A stretch of 64,000 nucleotides of DNA from Alkalicoccus luteus (GCA_052061695.1 JBPZEY010000014.1), one strand, 5' to 3'. Counted from the stretch's first letter, positions 15,747-23,623 are shown. A program made the numbers and translations. The notes: generated by a model from the sequence alone, not told the origin.

Positions 15747-16579
15747 TTCCCCCGGAGCTGAAATAAAAACACGGCTTTCTCATAGTAACGCTTTGTCTCC
15801 TCTTTGCTGAAGCGGCCGGATTCCCGGCCGCTTTGTCCGTACTGAAAATACAGCTCACCCAGCATGTACATCGAATCCTCCCGCAGGCACAGGTGTATTC
15901 CTCTATCCGCTAGTTCGAGAGATTCTTTCCACTTTTCCTGCTCAAACTGATTTTTGCTGTAATTATAGTAGAGGCGGACGAGCAGCGAGTTATCGGACAG
16001 ATATGGATGTCTCCTTGCAGCATGGAGCAGTCGGCGGTACTCGTTCTCGGCCTGAACCTGTCTGTCTGCCATACTAAAAACAATTGCTTTACTGAGCATG
16101 ATATCGAGGTCCTGTACCGTCGGATTTTTCCTGGTAGCCGGAGACAGCTCCGCAGCCTCATCCAAGTATTTCACTGCTTCGGACACATTCTCCCTGACGT
16201 GATAAAGACAAATGCCTTTACGCCAGAGAAGATACTGCCGAAATGTTCCTTTTTGAAATTCTGGATGGTGTTCTTCTGCCTCGACCGTCATCAGCACAGC
16301 TTTATAGTCTGTTCGATCCATACTCTGAGCGATCGATCTCATAACGGTATACATATAGTTCACTTTGGATACATCTGCAGACGCGTCAAACAAATACTGA
16401 ATATCGACCCCCATTCTCTCCGCAAGCTCTGCTGTTAAGTCTGCGGAAGGATGGACAAGGCCCTGCTCCAGCTTGCTGATGTAACTCTGCGTGCAGAGTC
16501 CGCTGCAGAGCTCTTTTTGAGAGACACCGAAAAACGTTCTCAGCTCCTTTAGTTTTTTGCCTATTTCTGCCTGCTGCAA
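15692..16579 (-). CDS. PlcR-like XRE-TPR quorum-sensing regulator (RRNPP family)
   Basis: This 295-residue regulator has an N-terminal XRE helix-turn-helix (about 5-60: GVSQKELCSGLCTQSYISKL) and a C-terminal TPR-like helical domain. Comparison from memory with PlcR shows the same layout and several matching stretches: QS.(I/V)S..E.G.V.PS after the HTH, EE.HPEFQ in the first TPRs, and LY.Q.G near the end. PlcR-type proteins bind a re-imported peptide. The outermost ORF start (GTG 16633) has no ribosome binding site. TTG 16579 lies nine bases after GGGAGATGAT, an excellent Shine-Dalgarno, so I chose it. The divergent gene 170 bp away encodes a 37-residue exported peptide, the expected partner. 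Confidence 0.8.
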   Translation of the reverse strand: MQQAEIGKKLKELRTFFGVSQKELCSGLCTQSYISKLEQGLVHPSADLTAELAERMGVDIQYLFDASADVSKVNYMYTVMRSIAQSMDRTDYKAVLMTVEAEEHHPEFQKGTFRQYLLWRKGICLYHVRENVSEAVKYLDEAAELSPATRKNPTVQDLDIMLSKAIVFSMADRQVQAENEYRRLLHAARRHPYLSDNSLLVRLYYNYSKNQFEQEKWKESLELADRGIHLCLREDSMYMLGELYFQYGQSGRESGRFSKEETKRYYEKAVFLFQLRGNQFFADVVAEELAELLED

Positions 16580-16663
16580 TCCCATCATCTCCCAGTAACT
16601 ATTCGTATATGAATACATTTTACCGTTTTTCACTGATAAAAAACCATATTCAGTCGTTTTCCG

Positions 16664-16676
16664 GCTGAAAATCAGC
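16664..16676. promoter_or_regulatory. putative operator 1 of the PlcR-like regulator
   Basis: GCTGAAAATCAGC is a perfect inverted repeat (5-3-5). A near copy lies exactly 33 bp away, about three helical turns, at 16697. It lies between the divergent regulator and peptide genes. It differs from the PlcR box (TATGNAAAANNNNCATA) but has a similar A-rich centre. Confidence 0.55.
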
Positions 16677-16687
16677 GAGACGCCGCC

Positions 16688-16715
16688 TTGATCGATGTTG
16701 AAAATCAGCTATAAT
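16688..16715 (+). promoter_or_regulatory. promoter of peptide gene with embedded operator 2
   Basis: The -35 is TTGATC (16688-16693), then a 16-bp spacer and a perfect TATAAT (16710-16715). GTTGAAAATCAGC (16697-16709), the second copy of the dyad, fills most of the spacer and abuts the -10. A regulator bound there would directly control this promoter. Confidence 0.7.
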
Positions 16716-16748
16716 CAGATCAATTCAACTTGAATGGGAGGGCTCTTT

Positions 16749-16862
16749 ATGAAATTGTTGATGTTCATGATGACTGCCGCCGCGTTACTGCTGATTGTTG
16801 GACCTGAGGCTGTTGATGTGTTTGAACCGCTCGGTAAAGGACTCCCTTATAAGCACGGATGA
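16749..16862 (+). CDS. 37-residue secreted signalling-peptide precursor (PapR/Phr-like)
   Basis: The ORF has a strong start: GGGAGGG lies seven bases before the ATG and a near-consensus promoter lies 33 bp upstream. It encodes MKLLMFMM, a hydrophobic core (about residues 3-17) resembling a signal peptide, and a short C-terminal tail ending in LGKGLPYKHG. This is the layout of Phr, PapR and NprX pheromone precursors, which are exported, trimmed and re-imported by an oligopeptide permease. It is divergent from a PlcR-like regulator. In the B. cereus group the cognate papR lies downstream of plcR instead. The identity of the mature peptide is inference; the C-terminal 5-10 residues are the likely part. 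Confidence 0.65.
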   Translation: MKLLMFMMTAAALLLIVGPEAVDVFEPLGKGLPYKHG

Positions 16863-16913
16863 GCTTAGATATCGAGCCCCGCTCCTTTCTTCTGCTCTAT
16901 CATTTTATTCGCT

Positions 16914-16949
16914 AAAAAGCTGCCCGGAAGTTTATCCGGGCAGCTTTTT
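16914..16949. terminator. perfect bidirectional terminator
   Basis: AAAAAGCTGCCCGGA (16914-16928), a six-base loop and TCCGGGCAGCTTTTT (16935-16949) form a 15-bp perfect stem. It ends both the peptide gene and the azoreductase transcript. Confidence 0.9.
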
Positions 16950-16959
16950 CATGCTTCTA

Positions 16960-17586
16960 TTAGAAGCTGGACGCTGCTTCTTTTGTTTTTTCCAGACCGG
17001 CTTCAATAATCTCTCCGGCCTTATCGGGAAATTGATTGTGTCCTTCAATGACGATACTGGTGCGGTCTTCAATACCGAAGAACGTCATAATGGTTTCCAC
17101 GTAAGTTACAGCCATTTCCATTGACGCTGCTGCGCCTTCAGAATATACGCCGCCCCTTGCGTTCAACAGTACGACCCGCTTATCTGACAGAAGCCCCTGC
17201 GGCCCGTTCTCCGTATACTGGAACGTTGTGCCTGCCTGGCAGAGGTAGTCAAAGTACGTGTGCAGGACAGCCGGCACAGCAAAATTCCAAAGCGGAAACG
17301 CAATGACAATTTTGTCAGCTTTTAAAAACTGATCCAAGTATCCTTTAACGAGCTCTGCTGCTTCCTGCTCCTCAGCAGTCAGCTCCAGACCTTTCGCTGT
17401 TTTGAACATACCGTGAATTTTGTCCGCATCATAGTACGGGAGATTTTCTTCGAAAAGATCAAGCTCCTGAATCTGATCTTCAGGGTTTTCACTCATGTAC
17501 TTTTCTTTAAAGGTATTGTACATCTGCAGACTAACCGCCTGATCATCCGGACGGGAGTTTGCTTTAATAAATAACACGTCAGCCAT
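16960..17586 (-). CDS. azoR: FMN-dependent NADH-azoreductase
   Basis: This 208-residue flavodoxin-fold oxidoreductase should use NADH and FMN to reduce quinones, azo compounds and other electrophiles. The FMN-binding stretches are visible: NSRPDDQAVS near the N-terminus, PLWNF (about 104-108) and NARGGVY (about 145-151). Length equals B. subtilis AzoR1. The start follows GGAGGAAG. An inverted repeat (CACTT-N6-AAGTG, 17619-17634) upstream could be the operator of a stress-responsive repressor. Confidence 0.9.
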   Translation of the reverse strand: MADVLFIKANSRPDDQAVSLQMYNTFKEKYMSENPEDQIQELDLFEENLPYYDADKIHGMFKTAKGLELTAEEQEAAELVKGYLDQFLKADKIVIAFPLWNFAVPAVLHTYFDYLCQAGTTFQYTENGPQGLLSDKRVVLLNARGGVYSEGAAASMEMAVTYVETIMTFFGIEDRTSIVIEGHNQFPDKAGEIIEAGLEKTKEAASSF

Positions 17587-17618
17587 CTGTATCTTCCTCC
17601 TGCATTCATGAAAATTGT

Positions 17619-17634
17619 CACTTTTATATAAGTG
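17619..17634. promoter_or_regulatory. inverted repeat upstream of azoreductase
   Basis: CACTT, six bases (TTATAT) and AAGTG form a dyad 33 bp before the azoreductase start, next to an AT-rich promoter region. Redox-responsive repressors of azoreductases bind such short dyads. The regulator is not identifiable here. Confidence 0.4.
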
Positions 17635-17692
17635 CTAACAAAAATTTAGTTTAATTATTTTTGTACACAAAATCAAGCTTAGCTCCTTATGC

Positions 17693-17721
17693 TTTTCAAA
17701 TTGGTTGATAAGACCTACAAT
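17693..17721 (+). promoter_or_regulatory. sigma-A-type promoter of NlpC/P60 gene
   Basis: TTTTCA (17693-17698), a 17-bp spacer and TACAAT (17716-17721) lie 50 bp before the start codon. Confidence 0.5.
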
Positions 17722-17770
17722 AGAGACAGCATCCGGGAATCCGGAGAGAGATTTAGCAGAGGGGGAGATT

Positions 17771-19084
17771 ATGGATAAGCGGCAGAAGCAGAGTCTAATT
17801 TTACTGATCAGCGGTATTGCCGCAGCAGGTGTGTTTTTATATGTGCTATTTTCAGAGCCTGCAGAAACACCGCAGAACGAGAACAGCGAGGATAACGAGC
17901 GATCGTTCGGGGAGCTCGATCCCGATCTGGACAGGGCAGCCGCAGCTGCTGAAGCGTTAATTGGGACACCGTTTGAATCCGATGGTACTGACCCGGAGAG
18001 CGGTCTGAACAGCTCGGGACTGATTCAGTATGTATTTGAAGAAGAAACGGGCATTCGCATGCCCCGTCTGGCAGCTCATCAACAGGACCTGGGAGAGGCC
18101 GTTCCGCTTGAGGAAGCACAGCGAGGAGACCTTGTCTTTTTTGAAGCGGATACGCTGATGGCCGGGATGTATACCGGCGGTGAACAGGCCGTGGTTGTGT
18201 CGACAAGTGACGGGGCCGTTGAAGTTGATGTCACAGAAGGATTTTGGGGCGATCATTTTACGGAAGCACGGCGCTTGTCAGAACATGAAAAAGAGGCGCT
18301 TCACCCCTCTTCCTATACAGACCATGAACACCCTGCGGTTAGAGAATCGATGCAGTATCTCGATACCCCTTACGAATTCGGCGGCAGTACGCTTGAAGCG
18401 TTCGACTGTTCCTTTTTCGTTCAGGAAGTGTACCGCGAAGCCGGGGACGTCTATCTTCCAAGGGTAACGATCGATCAGGTACAGACTGGTCAGGAGATTC
18501 AGCCCGACGAAACCAGACCAGGAGACGTACTTTACTTTTCAGATGTTGACGTAGAAGATAGACTTCGCGAAGAAGGAGAAGTTACGCACGCCGGTATTTA
18601 TCTCGGTGACGGCTTCATGATCCATGCCAGCCGGACCGAAAACAAAACGCAGATCAGCCGCCTGAACGATTACTGGGAGGATGCCTACACGGAGACACGC
18701 CGCTTTGATGACATGGCCGTCGAGAGTGACCTTCTCCGCACTGCCGCTGATTACTTGAACGTACCGTTTGAAACAGGCGGCAGCTCACCGGAAGACGGTT
18801 TTAATACAAGCGGATTCGTCCGCCATGTATTCGATGAAGCAAGGGACCTTTCCCTTCCGGATCGAGCTGCATCCATGTGGGAAACCGGCTCCGAGGTAAG
18901 TCGGGACGCACTTGAACCTGAGGACGTGATTTTCTTTGAAGGAAGCAGCTCGCTGCTTCCAGGAATTTATATCGGCAATGATTTATTTTTCATAGCGAGT
19001 GAATCATCCGGTGTCACAATCCGTCACCTAGAGTACAGCGATTTCTTTGCGGACCGATTTGAAGGTGCACGGCGTATGCAATAA
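17771..19084 (+). CDS. membrane-anchored triple NlpC/P60 protein, one active domain
   Basis: This 437-residue envelope protein has an N-terminal signal anchor (about 8-27) and an acidic linker. Three NlpC/P60-like units follow (about 55-170, 185-312 and 320-437). Only the middle unit keeps the catalytic Cys213 (FDCSFF) and His273 (THAGIYLGD), with His285 downstream. In the first unit Cys is Ser81 and His is Met130. In the third, Cys is Thr346 and His is Leu396. The protein is therefore probably a peptidoglycan endopeptidase with two non-catalytic, perhaps substrate-binding, copies. The start ATG 17771 follows GAGGGGGAG; a frame-open ATG at 17705 lacks a ribosome binding site. It is monocistronic, ending in a terminator. 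Confidence 0.85.
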   Translation: MDKRQKQSLILLISGIAAAGVFLYVLFSEPAETPQNENSEDNERSFGELDPDLDRAAAAAEALIGTPFESDGTDPESGLNSSGLIQYVFEEETGIRMPRLAAHQQDLGEAVPLEEAQRGDLVFFEADTLMAGMYTGGEQAVVVSTSDGAVEVDVTEGFWGDHFTEARRLSEHEKEALHPSSYTDHEHPAVRESMQYLDTPYEFGGSTLEAFDCSFFVQEVYREAGDVYLPRVTIDQVQTGQEIQPDETRPGDVLYFSDVDVEDRLREEGEVTHAGIYLGDGFMIHASRTENKTQISRLNDYWEDAYTETRRFDDMAVESDLLRTAADYLNVPFETGGSSPEDGFNTSGFVRHVFDEARDLSLPDRAASMWETGSEVSRDALEPEDVIFFEGSSSLLPGIYIGNDLFFIASESSGVTIRHLEYSDFFADRFEGARRMQ

Positions 19085-19108
19085 CCTTCATCTATCCGCA
19101 AACAACCG

Positions 19109-19148
19109 CACAGGAGCAGGGGCCATTACCCTTGCTCCTGTGTTTTTT
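19109..19148 (+). terminator. intrinsic terminator
   Basis: CACAGGAGCA (19109-19118) pairs with TGCTCCTGTG (19133-19142), followed by TTTTTT. It ends the NlpC/P60 transcript. Confidence 0.85.
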
Positions 19149-19260
19149 CGTGCGTGCAAGGATAGTTGCTTGGTTTCTTGACAGGAATACTGACATTGAG
19201 CCTGTGATCAGCAGCCGATATTGAAGGATCTCATAAGCTGGCCAGCCGCACACCCTTTAC

Positions 19261-19281
19261 AAATCGTAATAATTACGATAT
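19261..19281 (+). promoter_or_regulatory. Zur box 1
   Basis: AAATCGTAATAATTACGAT contains the perfect 7-1-7 dyad TCGTAAT-A-ATTACGA, the Bacillus Zur operator consensus. It lies about 50 bp upstream of the zinc-independent S14 gene. Confidence 0.9.
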
Positions 19282-19288
19282 CATACAA

Positions 19289-19305
19289 AACGTAATGATT
19301 ACTAT
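19289..19305 (+). promoter_or_regulatory. Zur box 2 (imperfect)
   Basis: AACGTAATGATTACTAT is a second, weaker copy of the Zur dyad. Its centre is 26 bp from the first, suggesting tandem binding of Zur dimers. Confidence 0.7.
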
Positions 19306-19330
19306 TTATATGAAGGGTGTGTCCGCATAG

Positions 19331-19600
19331 ATGGCAAAGAAGTCGAAGATCGCAAAAGAAAAAAAGAGAATCGAAATGGTGGAACGCTATGCAGCGCTTC
19401 GCCGAGAGTTGAAAGAAAAAGGTGACTATGCAGCGCTGGCAAAGCTGCCCCGTGATTCAAATCCTATCCGCCTGACACGTCGGTGTGAACTGACGGGCCG
19501 TCCGCACGGCGTGCTGCGGAAGTTCCGGCTGTCGAGAATTGCTTTTCGTGAGCTCGCACATAAGGGCCAGATCCCCGGCGTCAAAAAGGCAAGCTGGTAA
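19331..19600 (+). CDS. rpsN2: 30S ribosomal protein S14, zinc-independent paralogue
   Basis: This 89-residue S14 is the long form without the CxxC-CxxC zinc ribbon. The conserved RCELTGRPHG and FRLSRIAFRELA segments are present, and only one Cys is visible. In Bacillus this copy (RpsNB/YhzA) replaces the zinc-binding S14 during zinc starvation, releasing zinc for other uses. Two Zur operators upstream agree with that role. The zinc-dependent copy should lie in the main ribosomal operon elsewhere. A strong terminator follows. Confidence 0.95.
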   Translation: MAKKSKIAKEKKRIEMVERYAALRRELKEKGDYAALAKLPRDSNPIRLTRRCELTGRPHGVLRKFRLSRIAFRELAHKGQIPGVKKASW

Positions 19601-19692
19601 AGCCGGCCGACAGGGTGTCCGAACCAATTCAAGAAAGGCTTTCTGGCTTTTCTTTGTAGACGTGAAAGTCAGCAAGTCCTTGATAACGGATC

Positions 19693-19728
19693 AAACCCGC
19701 TGCGTTTGACTCACGCAGCGGGTTTTTT
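19693..19728 (+). terminator. intrinsic terminator
   Basis: AACCCGCTGCGT (19694-19705) pairs perfectly with ACGCAGCGGGTT (19713-19724), followed by a T6 run. It ends the rpsN2 transcript. Confidence 0.9.
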
Positions 19729-19899
19729 ATTTATTACGAGCATGTGCACTCATCGAATCCTCTGCAGAACGAATCCGGATGAATCAGCCATTTAAACATG
19801 GGCCTCTTCCGTCCAGAAACTCATTTTCCTGATTCAGCTTATGAAGCCTTAAAAAAGGGTAGAGTAGCTGTAATACAATGGAAAATGAGGTGTGGGAGT

Positions 19900-20754
19900 A
19901 TGCGCTACCGGATTGTGCACGAAAATAAATTTTTCTATGAAACCGATGTTGACCAAAGCCTGAACTACATGCGCTTGAAACCACGGACAGACGAATGCCA
20001 GCGGCTTTTGCACTATCAGCTTGAGATCGAGCCTGCCTCCATGACGCGGGAGAGCGTCGATATTTGGGGAAACAACGTCGAAACTTTTTTCATCCCTGAA
20101 AAGCACCGGGAGCTTCACGTAACGACGACGTCTGAGGTCAGCATTCAAAAAACACCGTTTATTCAATCGGTCCCCTATAAGAAAGAAATGCAGGAAATTT
20201 TCCATTCTCCATTATTTAAAAAGCACTACCTTGCCTTTCTAAAGTCTACACCCTACACCTTTTTAGGTGATGCTCAGGTAGAGGAGATGCAGCAGCTGCT
20301 CGGACCTGTGGAAAACCCGGCGGAATATGCTGTGAAGGTCATGAACTTTATTAACGGCGATTTCGATTACAACACGGAAACGACCGATGTTTCTACGACC
20401 GCTTCAGATTCGCTCCAGCAGCGAAGCGGTGTCTGTCAGGATTATACCCACGTTATGCTTGGTCTGCTGCGCAGCAGCGGGATACCGGCTCGGTATGTCA
20501 GCGGATATTTATATATTGGAGAAGAGTCTGCCATGATCGGGGACGCCGCCAGCCATGCCTGGGTGGAAGTGATGATCCCCGGGGTGGGATGGTGCGGACT
20601 AGACCCGACAAATAATGTCGAAGCGCTCGAAAATCACGTCATTATCAGTACCGGCAGAGACTATGCAGATCTGAGTCCATTTGAAGGCGTCTACCGAGGC
20701 GGCGGTCAGACGATGGAAGTGAACGTCAGCTGCACCCTGCTGGAAGATTACTGA
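19900..20754 (+). CDS. transglutaminase-like protein with N-terminal beta region
   Basis: This 284-residue protein has a bacterial transglutaminase-like N-terminal domain (about 1-80) and a transglutaminase core. The catalytic triad is visible: Cys179 in RSGVCQDYTH, His219 in SHAWVEV and Asp235 in GLDPTNN. Such cytoplasmic proteins are usually thought to act as peptidases or amide-cleaving enzymes, but their substrates are unknown. The start at ATG 19900 follows GAGGTG by seven bases. An upstream in-frame ATG at 19798 has no ribosome binding site. It stands alone between two terminators. Confidence 0.85.
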   Translation: MRYRIVHENKFFYETDVDQSLNYMRLKPRTDECQRLLHYQLEIEPASMTRESVDIWGNNVETFFIPEKHRELHVTTTSEVSIQKTPFIQSVPYKKEMQEIFHSPLFKKHYLAFLKSTPYTFLGDAQVEEMQQLLGPVENPAEYAVKVMNFINGDFDYNTETTDVSTTASDSLQQRSGVCQDYTHVMLGLLRSSGIPARYVSGYLYIGEESAMIGDAASHAWVEVMIPGVGWCGLDPTNNVEALENHVIISTGRDYADLSPFEGVYRGGGQTMEVNVSCTLLEDY

Positions 20755-20782
20755 ACTCGCGCAACCGTGCATCACCATCAAG

Positions 20783-20825
20783 AAGAGCCGATGCTCCCCC
20801 ACAGCGGGACAGTATCGGCTCTTTG
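20783..20825. terminator. bidirectional terminator between convergent genes
   Basis: AAGAGCCGAT (20783-20792) pairs with ATCGGCTCTT (20814-20823). It separates the transglutaminase gene from the end of the murR-like operon. Confidence 0.7.
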
Positions 20826-20846
20826 TTTGATGCTTGCTGACTCGTT

Positions 20847-21731
20847 TTAGCTTCTTCTGCCTTTTTTCATAAAATCCATTGCGTCCTTGATTTCTTTTAA
20901 ATAATCAGAGGCAAGCTCGTATTGAGCCGTGACGACGCTTACGAATAAAATGTCGATCATGTGCAGCTGTGCCAGCCTGGACGATGTTGCCCCGCTCCGG
21001 AATGGCGCAGGCACCTCTCTCGTCGCTGAGATGAAAAGCGGAATATCCGCTCTGTCTGCAATTGCTGAATGCCCGTAGCGGGTGAGGCTGATCGTAACAG
21101 CTCCACGCTGCTCTGCCAGCTGCAAAATTTTCAGCGTTTCGTACGTTTCCCCTGAAAAGGAAATACAAAAGACAACATCCTGTTCACTCACGTTGGCAAT
21201 GTACATCGCTGCATTATGGATATCGGTAAAGCACGACACCGCCTTATTCATCCGCAAAAACTTCTGTTGAGCGTCCTGGGCGATAATGCCTGAAGCTCCG
21301 ACACCGAAAAAATGAATCCGTTCAGCATGCTGGAGTGCCTTTACGGCTCGTTCAAGCTCGCCGTAGTTCACTAGTTCAGCTGTTTCCTGGAGCGCCTGTA
21401 CGCCGTTATTCGTCAGCTTATTGACGATCGCTTCCTGATCTTCGCCGGGCTCAATGTTGCTGTAGGAAACCTGCTGCCCTTTTTGCAAATCACCGGACAC
21501 GCGCAGTTTCAGATCGGGAAACCCTTTTAATCCAAGTGACTTGCAGAGCCGGATGACAGCAGCACTGCTCGTACCGCTTACTTCCCCCAGTCGGGTCGCT
21601 GTCAGCTGGATCGCATCATTGGGATGTTCGATAATGTATTCTGCTACCTTTTTCTCTGAGCCCGGAAGCTTGTGCTTCATTTCATTCAGCATCACAAGTC
21701 CTCCGGAAAATGCTTTATGACTGACGTTCAC
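20847..21731 (-). CDS. murR: MurR/RpiR-family transcriptional regulator
   Basis: This 294-residue regulator has an N-terminal RpiR-type helix-turn-helix (about 10-85: SGTSSAAVIRLCKSLGLKGF) and a C-terminal SIS sugar-phosphate-binding domain (about 125-260). SIS regulators of this group sense phosphosugars; MurR senses MurNAc-6-phosphate. It is the last gene of the operon with the MurQ etherase and the ABC transporter, which fits MurR. Translation starts at GTG 21731, seven bases after AAGGAGG. Confidence 0.82.
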   Translation of the reverse strand: MNVSHKAFSGGLVMLNEMKHKLPGSEKKVAEYIIEHPNDAIQLTATRLGEVSGTSSAAVIRLCKSLGLKGFPDLKLRVSGDLQKGQQVSYSNIEPGEDQEAIVNKLTNNGVQALQETAELVNYGELERAVKALQHAERIHFFGVGASGIIAQDAQQKFLRMNKAVSCFTDIHNAAMYIANVSEQDVVFCISFSGETYETLKILQLAEQRGAVTISLTRYGHSAIADRADIPLFISATREVPAPFRSGATSSRLAQLHMIDILFVSVVTAQYELASDYLKEIKDAMDFMKKGRRS

Positions 21732-21762
21732 AGCCGTACCTCCTTCTATATGCTTTCCAGCG

Positions 21763-22608
21763 CTAGCCTTTGATTGCTCCTTCTGTCATCCCTTTTGAGA
21801 TCCGCCGCTGGAAAATGGCATAAAGAATAATGATCGGAATAATCGCGATCGTCAAGCTTGCAAACAAGGTGCCCCACGCATTGGTGTAGGAGGCCTCCCT
21901 GCTAATGAAATCGATCGCAAGTCCCAGTGTATAGTTTTCCCTCGACTGCAAAAAGATAAGCGCCATAAAATATTCATTCCAAAATTGAATCGCATTCATA
22001 ATTGTAACCGTGATAATGCCGGACATGGAAAGCGGCGTAATGATTTTCCATAAAATCCGATACGGGCTCATGCCGTCCATCGCAGCGGATTCTTCCAGCT
22101 CCTTTGGAATCGAGCCCATAAAGGTTGTTAATACGAAAATGCTGAACGGCAGCTGGGAGACGGCATATACGATAGAAAGACCGAACAAATTATCCAGCAT
22201 ACCGAAGTTCATCAGCAGGAAGAACAAAGGAATCCACCCCAGCACCATCGGAATCATCATCGCTGAAATGTACAAATTAAACAGCACGGTGCTTCCCTTG
22301 AATTCCATTCTCTCCAACGCGTAAGACGTCGGCACTGCCAGGGCTAAAGCCAGCAGGGAGCCGAGCACCGTTACGAGCAGACTGTTGAATACCCCAAGAT
22401 CGATATTGTAATTGTTCCATGCATCAATAAAATTTTGAAATCCAAATGATTCGGGCAGTCCCCACGGATTTGCATATATCTCTGCATTCGTTTTGAACGA
22501 ACCGAGCATCATCCAGAAAATCGGATACAACACGGCGAGCGACCACAGCACCAACGGAATCCGCAGGCCGAATCGCTTCAATATATGTCCTTTCTTTTTA
22601 TCCTCCAT
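21763..22608 (-). CDS. carbohydrate ABC transporter permease (MalG-like)
   Basis: This 281-residue inner-membrane permease of the CUT1 family has six hydrophobic helices and the EAA loop in the ELEESAAMDGMSPYRILWKI region (about 190-210) that contacts the ATPase. The start follows GAGGAGG. It forms a transporter with the MalF-like permease and the binding protein upstream. No ATPase gene is in the operon, so a shared ATPase of the MsmX type is expected. It is 31 bp upstream of the murR-like gene. Confidence 0.88.
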   Translation of the reverse strand: MEDKKKGHILKRFGLRIPLVLWSLAVLYPIFWMMLGSFKTNAEIYANPWGLPESFGFQNFIDAWNNYNIDLGVFNSLLVTVLGSLLALALAVPTSYALERMEFKGSTVLFNLYISAMMIPMVLGWIPLFFLLMNFGMLDNLFGLSIVYAVSQLPFSIFVLTTFMGSIPKELEESAAMDGMSPYRILWKIITPLSMSGIITVTIMNAIQFWNEYFMALIFLQSRENYTLGLAIDFISREASYTNAWGTLFASLTIAIIPIIILYAIFQRRISKGMTEGAIKG

Positions 22609-22637
22609 TGCTGTTCCTCCTCTGCATATCGCTCATG

Positions 22638-23531
22638 CTAATACTGCACTTTCTCCCGCTTCAGCAGTCTGGCGAGCACCAGCACTGTCACCAATGAAAT
22701 GACCAGAATCATGACGCCGATCGTCGCTCCATAGCCGAAATTGTACTGCTCGAATGCCTGCTGATACAGGTAGGAGCCCATGACGTGGGTCGAATTGTTC
22801 GGACCGCCACCGGTCATGATCTGCACGATGATAAACGAGCCGTTCAGCGTCGTGATAACGATATAGAGGATGGAAACCTTGATTTGCGGCCAGAGCAGCG
22901 GTACGGTTACCTTCCAGAACTGCTGCCATTCTGTCGCTCCGTCAAGCTCTGCTGCTTCATAATAGCTCTTGGAGATCGTCGCAATGCCCCCCATCAACAT
23001 CAGCATGAACAAACCGATCCCGGCCCAGATGGATGGCAGCACAAGAGAGGGAAGCGCCCACGTTTCGCTTCCAAGCCACGGGCGTGTTAAATTTTCCAGT
23101 CCTACTGCCTCCAAAGCAGAGTTCACCAGGCCGAGATTCGGATTGTAAATGAACGTCCATAAAATCCCGATAACAACAACCGACATGATATTTGGGAAGA
23201 AAAAAATAATCCGGTAAAACGGTGCTTCCTTCAGCTTCATCTGCATGATCGCCACAGCGAAATACATTGCCAATACCATGATTCCGAGCACCTTCGTTAC
23301 CACAAGAAAATAATCATGGAGGATGGTCCGCGGAATGATGCCATCGTTGAAGAGACGGATATAGTTATCAATTCCTACAAATTCCCGGTTTGCTGCTGCT
23401 CCGGACCAGCTGAAAAAGGAAAAATAAAGTCCGCTGATCATTGGATAAAGCGTAAATACAGCAAATAAAAGAAATGTCGGTACGAGACAGAATGCCAGAA
23501 ATAAGTATTTTTGTTTTTTCGTCGTTACCAA
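22638..23531 (-). CDS. carbohydrate ABC transporter permease (MalF-like)
   Basis: This 298-residue CUT1 permease has six transmembrane helices. The EAA loop appears as YYEAAELDGATEWQQFWKV (about 190-208). The longest ORF begins at a TTG at 23555; I prefer the TTG at 23531 because GAGAAGGGAT lies just ahead of it, giving a protein beginning MVTTKKQKY. It lies 29 bp upstream of the MalG-like gene. A hairpin separates it from the binding-protein gene upstream. Confidence 0.85.
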   Translation of the reverse strand: MVTTKKQKYLFLAFCLVPTFLLFAVFTLYPMISGLYFSFFSWSGAAANREFVGIDNYIRLFNDGIIPRTILHDYFLVVTKVLGIMVLAMYFAVAIMQMKLKEAPFYRIIFFFPNIMSVVVIGILWTFIYNPNLGLVNSALEAVGLENLTRPWLGSETWALPSLVLPSIWAGIGLFMLMLMGGIATISKSYYEAAELDGATEWQQFWKVTVPLLWPQIKVSILYIVITTLNGSFIIVQIMTGGGPNNSTHVMGSYLYQQAFEQYNFGYGATIGVMILVISLVTVLVLARLLKREKVQY

Positions 23532-23594
23532 TGCTATCCCTTCTCTCCCGTTCAAACTTTGCGCGCTGCTTAGCCTCCGCGCTTTTATAAAAGT

Positions 23595-23623
23595 GGCTGT
23601 CCCGCCTGTATTCCGGGACAGCC
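23595..23623 (-). other. intercistronic hairpin after the binding-protein gene
   Basis: GGCTGTCCCG (23595-23604) pairs perfectly with CGGGACAGCC (23614-23623) in the 139-bp gap between the binding protein and the first permease. There is no clear T-run on the minus strand. That suggests an RNA-stabilising or partial-termination element that raises binding-protein levels over permease levels. Confidence 0.6.

Noticed and set aside
16640..16748. Classical PlcR box (TATGNAAAANNNNCATA)
   Set aside because: Not present; the repeated dyad here is GCTGAAAATCAGC.
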